Origin: MFAQ01 sp964429015
Lineage (GTDB): Bacteria; Patescibacteriota; Microgenomatia; UBA1400; MFAQ01
Assembly (NCBI GenBank): GCA_964429015.1
Contig: CAYSAM010000005.1
Location: forward strand, 1-55,201
DNA: 55,201 nucleotides
Direction: 5' to 3'
Numbering within the stretch: the first letter of the stretch is position 1; each line of letters opens with the position of its first letter. Of this stretch, positions 48,437-55,201 are shown piece after piece. The notes under the pieces were generated by a model that saw only the letters and a list, made by a program, of their open reading frames with translations, searched no databases and was not told where the DNA came from. The position numbers and the translations under genes were made by a program.

Positions 48437-50269
48437 TTTTTTCATAATCCCCTGGTAAGTTGTTATTTTTGTGCCTAAAAAGACAAAATAAGTGATAGTT
48501 TTGAACCTAGAAGGCGATAAAACGCTCTAGAATGGCATCTGATAGTGATTAATGAATAAGATTGCCTGCCAGGCTGTTAAAAGTGGTTTGCAATAGATAG
48601 TTATTGAGATAAAAATTGTCAAAGAATATATATCCCATAGTATATATAATAAATGATTGATATAAGTTAATAAGTTGATAGCGATTAGAGCTAGGGAAAG
48701 TGGGTGAGCGATGGAAAAAAATCAGAAAAAAGGGGAGTTGGTAGAAATTTTTTTGACAGGTAGTCAGGCAGGGGAAGATCGGTGATATTAGCATCAAACT
48801 ATATCAACTGCTAAAAAAGGGCATATATCCTATAACTATAATGTGAGTGATAAAAAATGATATAGTCTGAACTAATAATTTGGGCAGGTAATAAGGTGGA
48901 TGTTGTAGAAAATAACGACTATTGAGCTATTTAGGTGAACAATATTTGAACTTAAAATAGAACTATTTTTAATATTTTTATATTTTATTTTTATTTTGTT
49001 TAAAATATAGTGATCACACTCCTCTAAAAATTGTCTGTCAACTTTTATTTTCCTATAGTTTGTATAATTTTCGTTATTTGGATTTAAAGTCGTGAAAACT
49101 CGTGTTGTGGGTGATTTATGGGTGTGGATAACTTTTTGGTGCCTGATCACAAATTTTACAAAGGATTCCAACCTTGCAAGTTATCCTAATAACTATATAG
49201 TTATTCCTGTTTTGTCCATCGTGATCTGAGCGTGTTTTGGTTTGTTGGGGTAACTTTCTAAAGCTTTGATAAATCAAAAAGGAAAAGTCGTATATTCCCC
49301 TTTTGAGGGTTTATTGTCAGAAAACTAATACAATTGCCGCAGTGTGTGTTTTGCTTCTTCGAGCACCCCCTGGAGGGGTATGTGTGGCATTTTGTGCGCC
49401 TGTAACTGTGCAGTAGTGGTGTAATGCCTTTCCAGACCAGAACAGTAATGGAGAAAACAGTATTTCAACTGTGGACCACTCTCCTCCTTCTAGTTGTTTG
49501 GCTAAATTTTATTTTTTTACTCTTCGCACTGTTTATATGGGACTGATAAAGGCATGAGTATAGAATACTACAGGTTAACATCCTATATACTATTTAATAA
49601 ACTTATAACTTGGATGTATAAGTCTTTTTATACAAGTCACTTATTTACCAATTTTTTGATGCTCTTCCTTGGCAAAGCGAATAGTTTCAATAACTCCCCT
49701 GGTGGAGTTTGGTGTACAAGTGAAATGCTGGCTGTGGTGTCTGTTGGCTGTAGCTTGCTTGTAATCTAGTTACTTTGTTTCTGGTACCCACACTGCGTTC
49801 GCAATGACGAAACGCTTATTGTTGCTGAGAATTGCCTTTGGTGATGCTTGGTAGGCGATTTTGTGCCTGTAGAAGCGCTTTTGGTGGGTTACTTAGCCTC
49901 GTTTCTGTCTACAATGGCCCTTAAACGGCCATTGAGAGGATTGTCCTCCTCTGTTTACTGGATATGGGTAACTCACTTTTTTATCTAATATGTTTTTTGG
50001 TGTTTTTGTTACTTGAGAGTTGTTAGTTATAGTTGTTTAAAAGATACACTCTTCTCTAGGGTTCTCATAGTCAAATTTTTGCAATAAATAGAATAATATT
50101 TTGGCAGTATGGTGATAATGGGTACTGAGTAATTAAACTGTTCTTTGAATTCTTAAGCACATATTTTGTGCTTAAATTGGTTTGTTTCGGTTATCTATCT
50201 TGAGTTTTTGTGCCTGTGATGTTGTTTTGTTTATTTACTCAATAGTAAATAAAAGCGTTGTTATACCAA
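48437..50269. other. 1.8 kb gene-free stretch with hairpins
   Basis: No convincing gene; a 71-codon frame at 49554-49769 lacks an SD and protein-like composition. Contains short strong hairpins: CCCCCTGGAGGGG (49364-49376), ACTCCCCTGGTGGAGT (about 49695-49710), CAATGGCC/GGCCATTG (about 49912-49934) and GAGGA/TCCTC just after. A fragment of the CGCAATGAC repeat lies near 49795. TTTTGTGCCT occurs three times. RNA gene(s) are possible; none identified. Confidence 0.5.
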
Positions 50270-52744
50270 TCACTTGAGATATGATTCGTTTATCCACCAG
50301 TCTGTATTTTGCTCTGTTTCCGTGAGTCCTACTTTTGCCCAACCATTTAGTTTTTTGTATATATAGAGATTCTGTTCGGTTTTTAGGGATAAGATTTCTG
50401 GAGATGATATGGAAGGGCTAGATTTGACAGGAACTCTTTGATTGTTTCCTATTTTTAGTTTTATTTGGTTTTTGGTGGTATTTGCACTAGTGTTTTCTAG
50501 GGTAATTTTTTGATTTTTGCGATAGTTGAGATTGGTAGAAATTATTGATGTGGTTAATGCTACCATTCCACTAGAAAGTAATCCGATAACAACCATGGTG
50601 GCTAGCCTTTTTGCCTTTATGTTTTTGGATTCTTTGTGATGGTGTCTTGCTATTCTTGCGTTAAAGTGTGCTCTCTCCCCTAGTGGACTGCTGATTTCCT
50701 CGTCTATACCGGTGGCAATGTGAGGTTTAACGGCTTTGAGATAATAGGCAAGAAATACAAAACCCGCAAGTCCAAGAGTAACAATGCCCCATATTGCGAT
50801 ATTTTTTGATCCACTTAGATCATTTAAATTAAAGCTGTTATCACCTTGGAGTGAAAGTAGCTTGAGACTGTCTATTTTTTCGGAAACACTAATCATTTCT
50901 AAGGAGGATTCTCGGTAAGTCTTAATACGGTTCTCTGGCGTTATTGCTTCTTTTTGGCGGAGCATGATTTTGTCCAGGCTAGCAAAGATATCACTTTTGG
51001 TGTTACTAGCAGTAGTGTAGACCTTTGCACCCTTCAGGCTGATGACGATTGCTTCGGTTTGAGTTTTGAGAATATTAATTTCCTCTTCACTAAATCTCCA
51101 AATGTCTTCTGCTTCAACAGTAAAGGTTTTGGACTCCTGTGGGGCGAGATCTATGTCGGTACTTGCATACAGAGAGCCTTCTGTGGCATCGTAGTCGATT
51201 TTGAGCTCAGGATCTGCAGCAATTATCTGTTCTTTCTTCAATTCTGCCGGTAAAAAGAACTTTACTTGGACAGATTGGGTCACGGACTTGCTGGGGTTGA
51301 AAGCGACAGAACGAAAAACAATACTACCCTCTTCTAACCACATCAATCTTAAGTTTTCTAATTTGGTTTGGGATAAGAGTGCTTTGTTCAAATTTATTAA
51401 AGATAGAAGACTGTAAATTTTATTTTTTAAAATCTGAGAACTAGTTAAGTTTTTTTGGTTTACAATTTTTGAATTTTCGGTAATATTTTCTGGATTTGTG
51501 ATTTGGTTGAGATTTAAAATTTTGCTGTGAATGTCATTAACCTCTAATGTGTACTTATCAGATGTGTCCGAGATTTTGGGTAAAATAGCCTGTAGTGACT
51601 TGGCATGGTCGGAGAGGCTGGTATTGGATTGGTTAATTTTTTCTATAAGACCAAAGGCTGTTTTGTTATCAGGTTCAGATAGGGAGTTGCCAATCAACTC
51701 GTCGAGGGTGGTTACTTCGTCAATAAAGCTCAGGTAATTACCAAAGAGTTTGCTGGACTCGTAAGTTTTGGAATCGTTAGTGATTTTGGATAGCACACTA
51801 GAGGCTGTGTCTGCTTGGTTGGCAAGATCCAAAAATAACTCGTTTGACCAAGTGGTTTTGAGCCAGTTGGTGTGGCTTGTAATGGTAGTTTGGCTGTTTT
51901 GGTCGGTAATTATCTTCTGTAGGATCCTGAGCTCGCTTTCTAGCTGATTTTGTGTTAACTTGGTCCAGCTACTAGAAAGAAGTTGACTTTTGGTTTTTAG
52001 ATTTTGAATGGTGGCGAAGAGATTGTCTAAGACATTTTTGGACTCTGTAATTTTGGTACTAAGGTCGACTGTGCTTTTGTCATCGATAAAGTTTTGGATA
52101 ATTGGTTTGTTGACTAATTTTTCTAGTAGGACTCTGTTTTCTTTGTTTACTTTGCTGATTTCTGCTAAGTCAGCTTTGGTGGCTAGGTAGGTAGTGTCGA
52201 CTGAAACAGACTGGGTTAGAGTTCGCTCATCTTCATCCCAAATATCGGTGACCAAATTACCAAAACTAGTGAGTGACCGGCTAGAATACTCCCAAATATC
52301 TTCGACTAGAGTACCAAAGGAAGTTAGAGATCTGTCGGAGTAGTTCCAGACATCGGCTGCAGTTAGACTACTACCAGAACTGGCAGCGGTGACAACTTCG
52401 AAGGTTTTATCCAAACACATAAGCTGAGTATTTACCGTACAACAAATTTGAGTGGGATAAGTACCAAGTGTGGTTGGGGTAAAACTGTGTGAGTAGTAGG
52501 CGTTTGCTTGAGTCAGTGAGACGGCATTTAGGTAGAGTGACCCGCTTGGGTCGCGACTAGTAATGGTACAAGTGGCGCTGGTGTTTTCGGTATAGTCGTC
52601 GTTATAGAGGAATTCACCTATTTTGCAGGTGGTAGACTGGATACACTTTTGCGGATCTGATGCTATGGAAAATTTTGGTATCAAAAGACCAGCAGCAAAA
52701 ATAGCAAATGTAATTGCGATGTGGGCAGATAGTTTTCTATTCAT
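50270..52744 (-). CDS. Exported coiled-coil protein with membrane helices and SH3b-like end (824 aa)
   Basis: Signal peptide (about 9-28). A Cys-containing beta domain follows (33-115). A short repeat region comes next with DVWNYSDRSLTSFG, DIWEYSSRSLTSFG and DIWDEDERTLTQ (about 130-178). Long helical/coiled-coil region (about 185-470), an Ig-like domain (VKFFLPAELKKEQII, LAPQESKTFTVEAED), membrane segments at about 658-678 and 722-745. The C-terminal bacterial SH3-like domain reads RVPVKSSPSISSPEIL, NGWAKVGLTE, WWINESYLK. Envelope-spanning architecture; function unknown. No SD. Confidence 0.75.
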   Translation of the reverse strand: MNRKLSAHIAITFAIFAAGLLIPKFSIASDPQKCIQSTTCKIGEFLYNDDYTENTSATCTITSRDPSGSLYLNAVSLTQANAYYSHSFTPTTLGTYPTQICCTVNTQLMCLDKTFEVVTAASSGSSLTAADVWNYSDRSLTSFGTLVEDIWEYSSRSLTSFGNLVTDIWDEDERTLTQSVSVDTTYLATKADLAEISKVNKENRVLLEKLVNKPIIQNFIDDKSTVDLSTKITESKNVLDNLFATIQNLKTKSQLLSSSWTKLTQNQLESELRILQKIITDQNSQTTITSHTNWLKTTWSNELFLDLANQADTASSVLSKITNDSKTYESSKLFGNYLSFIDEVTTLDELIGNSLSEPDNKTAFGLIEKINQSNTSLSDHAKSLQAILPKISDTSDKYTLEVNDIHSKILNLNQITNPENITENSKIVNQKNLTSSQILKNKIYSLLSLINLNKALLSQTKLENLRLMWLEEGSIVFRSVAFNPSKSVTQSVQVKFFLPAELKKEQIIAADPELKIDYDATEGSLYASTDIDLAPQESKTFTVEAEDIWRFSEEEINILKTQTEAIVISLKGAKVYTTASNTKSDIFASLDKIMLRQKEAITPENRIKTYRESSLEMISVSEKIDSLKLLSLQGDNSFNLNDLSGSKNIAIWGIVTLGLAGFVFLAYYLKAVKPHIATGIDEEISSPLGERAHFNARIARHHHKESKNIKAKRLATMVVIGLLSSGMVALTTSIISTNLNYRKNQKITLENTSANTTKNQIKLKIGNNQRVPVKSSPSISSPEILSLKTEQNLYIYKKLNGWAKVGLTETEQNTDWWINESYLK

Positions 52745-52761
52745 CGTAATAAAGCTTTTAG

Positions 52762-52935
52762 TTACTCTGATTTAGATTTTTTATCGTCTTTGGCTTCTTC
52801 TTTGTAAGCTTTGCGGAATTCTTTGATAGATTCTGCAATACCATGAGCAAGCTCTGGTAATTTCTTACCACCAAATAGAACGATTAAAACGATAGCAACA
52901 ATTATGATTTCAGTTGTACCCATACTGCGAAACAA
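52762..52935 (-). CDS. tatA: Twin-arginine translocase subunit TatA
   Basis: 57 residues from TTG 52935, chosen because GGAGG lies 8 nt upstream; ATG 52923 is the alternative (53 aa). Family pattern: TTEIIIVAIVLIVLFGGKKLPELAHGIAESIKEFRKAY, a short membrane helix, FG hinge and amphipathic helix, then a charged tail. TatA forms the pore for folded Tat substrates. No tatC is in the window. Confidence 0.92.
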   Translation of the reverse strand: MFRSMGTTEIIIVAIVLIVLFGGKKLPELAHGIAESIKEFRKAYKEEAKDDKKSKSE

Positions 52936-52983
52936 GCAAATCACCTCCTTTCATAAATTCAGTATATCTTAGTTTGATTCATG

Positions 52984-53022
52984 ATTGTAGACCTGCAAGG
53001 TCAGACCCTGCAGGTCTACAAT
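52984..53022. repeat. Transposase-associated palindrome copy 1
   Basis: Arms ATTGTAGACCTGCA and TGCAGGTCTACAAT pair perfectly around a GGTCAGACC core. The element touches the stop codon of the Y1 transposase gene. Confidence 0.92.
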
Positions 53023-53702
53023 TAGAATTCGTTGTCTAGGGTAACACTTTTTATGCGGGTGATATCATCTCCTTCTGAGATGTCAACAAAGTTTTGATAA
53101 GTGTTGCTCGTTTTTGTTGAAGAGAATAGGTCGAGAATGTCTTTGGTATTAATCCAACTTTGGTTAAATAACTTCAAATAGTTTGGGTAGGATGAGTACT
53201 TGTAGCTTTCTAGCTTTTTAAATTTATTTTTTCTGAATACTGGCAGGTCGAGTGGGTTGCGGTGTATGTATTTACTAAGATAGGAAAGATAATACTCATT
53301 TTCTACATGGATTGCCTTATATCTCCCCTGAAAAAGCGGTCCTACTCTTTTGTGCTTTGCGTTAAAGTATTGGACATATTTCATAGTGATTGACTTGGTA
53401 AACTGGCTAATTGCATGCTCTGAATTTTGTTTGACTAGTAGGTGAAAGTGGTTTGGCATAAGACAGTAAGCAAGTAACTCGATTTCTTGGAAGTAGTTGT
53501 TTGGGATTTTGGAAGGTGAAACCTGCAGGGTCAGACCTTGCAGGTCAGCAGTTGGGGGTGGAGTGAGATAGGTTTTGAGGAAACTTAAGAATGTAGAGTA
53601 ATCCTTTTGATCTTTAAAGATTATTCTTTTGTTTACGCCACGATTGTAGATGTGATAGTAACCACCAGCGACATATTCTTTGACGCTATTTTTGCTAGGC
53701 AC
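53022..53702 (-). CDS. Y1 (REP-associated, RAYT-like) transposase
   Basis: 226 residues, GTG start. HUH/Y1 motifs: GGYYHIYNRG near the N-terminus, LMPNHFHLLV with the metal-binding HFH (85-87), and YLSKYIHRNP with catalytic Tyr145. Such enzymes nick and rejoin single-stranded hairpin DNA; RAYTs act on REP palindromes. Residues about 53-60 (DLQGLTLQ) are encoded by a copy of the palindrome (53521-53545), in an apparent surface loop between family motifs. The catalytic residues are intact. Flanked by palindromes on both sides. Confidence 0.93.
   Translation of the reverse strand: MPSKNSVKEYVAGGYYHIYNRGVNKRIIFKDQKDYSTFLSFLKTYLTPPPTADLQGLTLQVSPSKIPNNYFQEIELLAYCLMPNHFHLLVKQNSEHAISQFTKSITMKYVQYFNAKHKRVGPLFQGRYKAIHVENEYYLSYLSKYIHRNPLDLPVFRKNKFKKLESYKYSSYPNYLKLFNQSWINTKDILDLFSSTKTSNTYQNFVDISEGDDITRIKSVTLDNEF
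53521..53545. repeat. Transposase-associated palindrome copy 2, inside the transposase gene
   Basis: ACCTGCA and TGCAGGT arms around GGGTCAGACCT, in frame within the transposase coding sequence. Confidence 0.9.
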
Positions 53703-53727
53703 TTTATTTTTAGTATACTCCTGAATT

Positions 53728-53754
53728 CCCCTGCAGGGTCAGACCCTGCAGGGG
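53728..53754. repeat. Transposase-associated palindrome copy 3
   Basis: CCCCTGCA/TGCAGGGG arms with GGGTCAGACCC core, between the transposase and the 53781 gene. Confidence 0.92.
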
Positions 53755-53780
53755 GTAGACGGAGTACAGTAAAATAAAGT

Positions 53781-54452
53781 ATGGATGAAATGAATAATGG
53801 TGATTATGGCTATGACTGTGAGAGTAGTTATGGGAGATTTGGTGGTGAAGAGGCGCGGAATTTTCGAGCACCGATAGAAAGAGAATCGGGAGAAAATGAT
53901 GGTAGTGGCGATGGAAAAACAGATGAAGAGAAGAAGGAAATATTGGGTAAGTATGAAGAATTGATGAATATATGGGCACAGATTGTGGAGGTTGGAGTTT
54001 CTTTGGATCCACAAATTCTCAACCAGTTAAGACAACAGCTTCAAGCACTGATGTATGATTTGAAAATAATCGATGAGAATGGGAAGTGTGATTTGGAAAA
54101 ATTAATTGAGTTGTGTGGGGTGCTGGTTAATTACAAAGAAATTGCGAGAATTAAAATGGGATATCCAGATAGAACAAAATTTGATGAAATTTATCGAAAA
54201 GTAAAGTGGGATCATGTTCTGATAAGTGACTTGAGAGGTAGAGATGGTGAGGAGCTTGGAGATTATTTGTATTGCCTTGGAATAATTATGGATAACGAGA
54301 TAGTTTATAAGACGATTTTTGAGAATGATCCGATAACTTTTCGGGATGGCAAAGTGGAAAACGGGAGACACAGGGAGGCGACGAAAGCAGTTTTGGCAAA
54401 ATGCGATTATTCGCTATTGCACGAATGGTTGAAGCCAGTGATTGAGAAATAG
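53781..54452 (+). CDS. Protein of unknown function between two palindromes (223 aa)
   Basis: Acidic, Gly-rich N-terminus (MDEMNNGDYGYDCESSYGRF), then helical KYEELMNIWAQIVEVGVSLD, ILNQLRQQLQALMYDLKIID and a C-terminal domain (DRTKFDEIYRKVKWDHVLIS). No signal peptide or known family. TAAAAT lies just upstream of the ATG and there is no SD, suggesting a leaderless mRNA. Palindromes at 53728-53754 and 54452-54479 bracket the gene exactly, as if it could be a passenger. Confidence 0.65.
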   Translation: MDEMNNGDYGYDCESSYGRFGGEEARNFRAPIERESGENDGSGDGKTDEEKKEILGKYEELMNIWAQIVEVGVSLDPQILNQLRQQLQALMYDLKIIDENGKCDLEKLIELCGVLVNYKEIARIKMGYPDRTKFDEIYRKVKWDHVLISDLRGRDGEELGDYLYCLGIIMDNEIVYKTIFENDPITFRDGKVENGRHREATKAVLAKCDYSLLHEWLKPVIEK

Positions 54453-54479
54453 CCAGCAGGGTCAGACCCTGCAGGTAGC
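54452..54479. repeat. Transposase-associated palindrome copy 4
   Basis: GCAGGGTC/GACCCTGC core inside imperfect AGC..GCT arms. Lies between the convergent 53781 and 54479 genes, touching both stop codons. Confidence 0.88.
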
Positions 54480-55021
54480 TATTCGATGACTTTTAGTTCG
54501 TACTCCCTTAAGAATACGGTTTCTAAACCAACATTTATGTTATCTAGTTTGTCTTTGTTTTTTTCATCGAAGTGAGGGATGAACTTAATCGGTAGAATGC
54601 CTGTCCCTTCGCAAACACCGTTTCTCTTGCTATAAAAGTTAGTTGAAAGTAGATTTGCCCCAGCAGAATCTGCTGCAATTATTTTGTTAGATAACCAAAG
54701 TCCACAATCGGGAAACTGCTTCATTTTTTCTATAATTTTGAGTGAACTACCACCATGTAAATAAACAATATCTGCCCAATATATTTGTTTTTCTATCTCT
54801 TTTTCGTTTGCTATTTGGAAACATATATTCTTACCTTCTCCGTTTTTCTCAAATTGCTCAATATCTTCTGGAAAGTATTTCTCTCCATTATCGGTTGCAA
54901 AATATACGATTAGTACTTTTACAGACTGGGGTGTACCTTTTAGGATCTCTGAAAAAAAGATGTTGTTTTCTTGTTTTATTCCTTCCTTGAAACCACCATG
55001 GAGAATGTATTTAGTATTCAT
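54479..55021 (-). CDS. Peptidase S51-like (dipeptidase E/cyanophycinase family) protein
   Basis: 180 residues. Begins KYILHGGFKEG, with ADIVYLHGGSSLKIIEKMK in the middle and IIAADSAGANLL, the S51 nucleophile elbow with the catalytic Ser. The family cleaves Asp-X dipeptides or related substrates in the cytosol. Shorter than PepE (about 229), with LPIKFIPHFDEKNKDKL supplying a likely His. Substrate not determinable. No SD. Confidence 0.8.
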   Translation of the reverse strand: MNTKYILHGGFKEGIKQENNIFFSEILKGTPQSVKVLIVYFATDNGEKYFPEDIEQFEKNGEGKNICFQIANEKEIEKQIYWADIVYLHGGSSLKIIEKMKQFPDCGLWLSNKIIAADSAGANLLSTNFYSKRNGVCEGTGILPIKFIPHFDEKNKDKLDNINVGLETVFLREYELKVIE

Positions 55022-55051
55022 AATTTATGATATCAGTCTGAGATTTAAAAT

Positions 55052-55076
55052 ACCTGCAGGGTCAGACCTTGCAGGT
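55052..55076. repeat. Transposase-associated palindrome copy 5
   Basis: ACCTGCA/TGCAGGT arms around GGGTCAGACCT, upstream of the S51-like gene. Confidence 0.9.
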
Positions 55077-55103
55077 GGAGTTTTTTGTGGTGCGTGGGGT
55101 GGG

Positions 55104-55201
55104 TTAGGAGGCGATGGTGTCTGGTGATTGGGAGACATAGACGGAGGCGCCGGCGGAGTTGACTGTGGCTTGGGTTTCTAGTGGTAAATATTTTGGAGCA
55201 G
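55104..55201 (-). CDS. C-terminal fragment of an unidentified protein (cut by window end)
   Basis: An open minus-strand frame enters from the window edge and ends LPLETQATVNSAGASVYVSQ, SPDTIAS, stop. Too short to identify; its high GC and clean frame make it plausible coding sequence. Confidence 0.4.
   Translation of the reverse strand, partial: APKYLPLETQATVNSAGASVYVSQSPDTIAS

Noticed and set aside
49554..49769. 71-codon reading frame
   Set aside because: No SD or leaderless promoter signal, odd composition, and it overlaps hairpin-forming DNA.
49850..50260. Possible RNase P RNA on the minus strand (GACAGAAACGAGGCTAAG resembles the 3' conserved region)
   Set aside because: The sequence has GGCTAA where GGCTTA is expected, and no GAGGAAAGTC-like 5' conserved region lies upstream on that strand.

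Overview
This window looks like part of a Candidate Phyla Radiation (Patescibacteria) chromosome, possibly from the Microgenomates/Katanobacteria side; the exact phylum is not provable from sequence alone. The evidence is small AT-rich genes, many orphan membrane proteins, giant Ser/Thr-rich surface proteins with LamG and DUF2341 modules, core genes without Shine-Dalgarno (SD) sites, and TGA used as a normal stop. One run of 100 N (37796-37895) marks a scaffold gap.

Layout. 1-5.5 kb: tRNA-Arg, a degraded tRNA-like piece, a PEGA/beta-propeller protein, mreB, a 1.5 kb gene-free block full of 7-nt-phased repeats, and a WecG/TagA-type glycosyltransferase that carries the same 7-nt repeats inside its reading frame. 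5.5-8.5 kb: a minus-strand surface operon with a secreted CHAP-like amidase, a processive family 2 glycosyltransferase, a sortase, and a 42-residue protein that is little more than a QPKTG sorting signal. 8.6-23.7 kb: secE-nusG, rplK-rplA and rplJ-rplL in the usual order and on one strand, but cut apart by blocks of orphan genes. Dispersed repeats lie at most of the cut borders.

23.7-33 kb: more orphan genes, including a three-member divergent family (28658-30285), a zinc-ribbon protein with a structured leader, tRNA-Trp directly abutting a GNAT acetyltransferase, an ATP-grasp ligase, rpmG and tRNA-Thr. 33.1-48.4 kb: a surface block. Two modules, each a secreted beta-rich protein plus a membrane-anchored Ig-like partner, converge with abutting stop codons. 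They are followed by a 1,327-residue fibre-like protein, a LytR_C-domain protein and a 1,518-residue DUF2341 plus six-LamG protein. 48.4-55.2 kb: a gene-free stretch with hairpins, a large coiled-coil/SH3 protein, tatA, and a Y1 (REP-associated) transposase with five copies of its likely cognate palindrome, one of them inside its own reading frame.

Two gene classes are intermixed. Core genes (mreB, wecG-like, secE, nusG, ribosomal proteins, rpmG, surface giants) mostly lack SD sites, and several have a -10 box 6-9 nt before the ATG, suggesting leaderless mRNAs. The orphan genes nearly all have a strong AGGAG/GGAGG site. Many also have a consensus sigma70-like promoter, a hairpin in the 5' leader, and their own intrinsic terminator. 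That contrast, the sortase operon, the transposase/palindrome pair and the 7-nt repeat family are the most interesting signals here.
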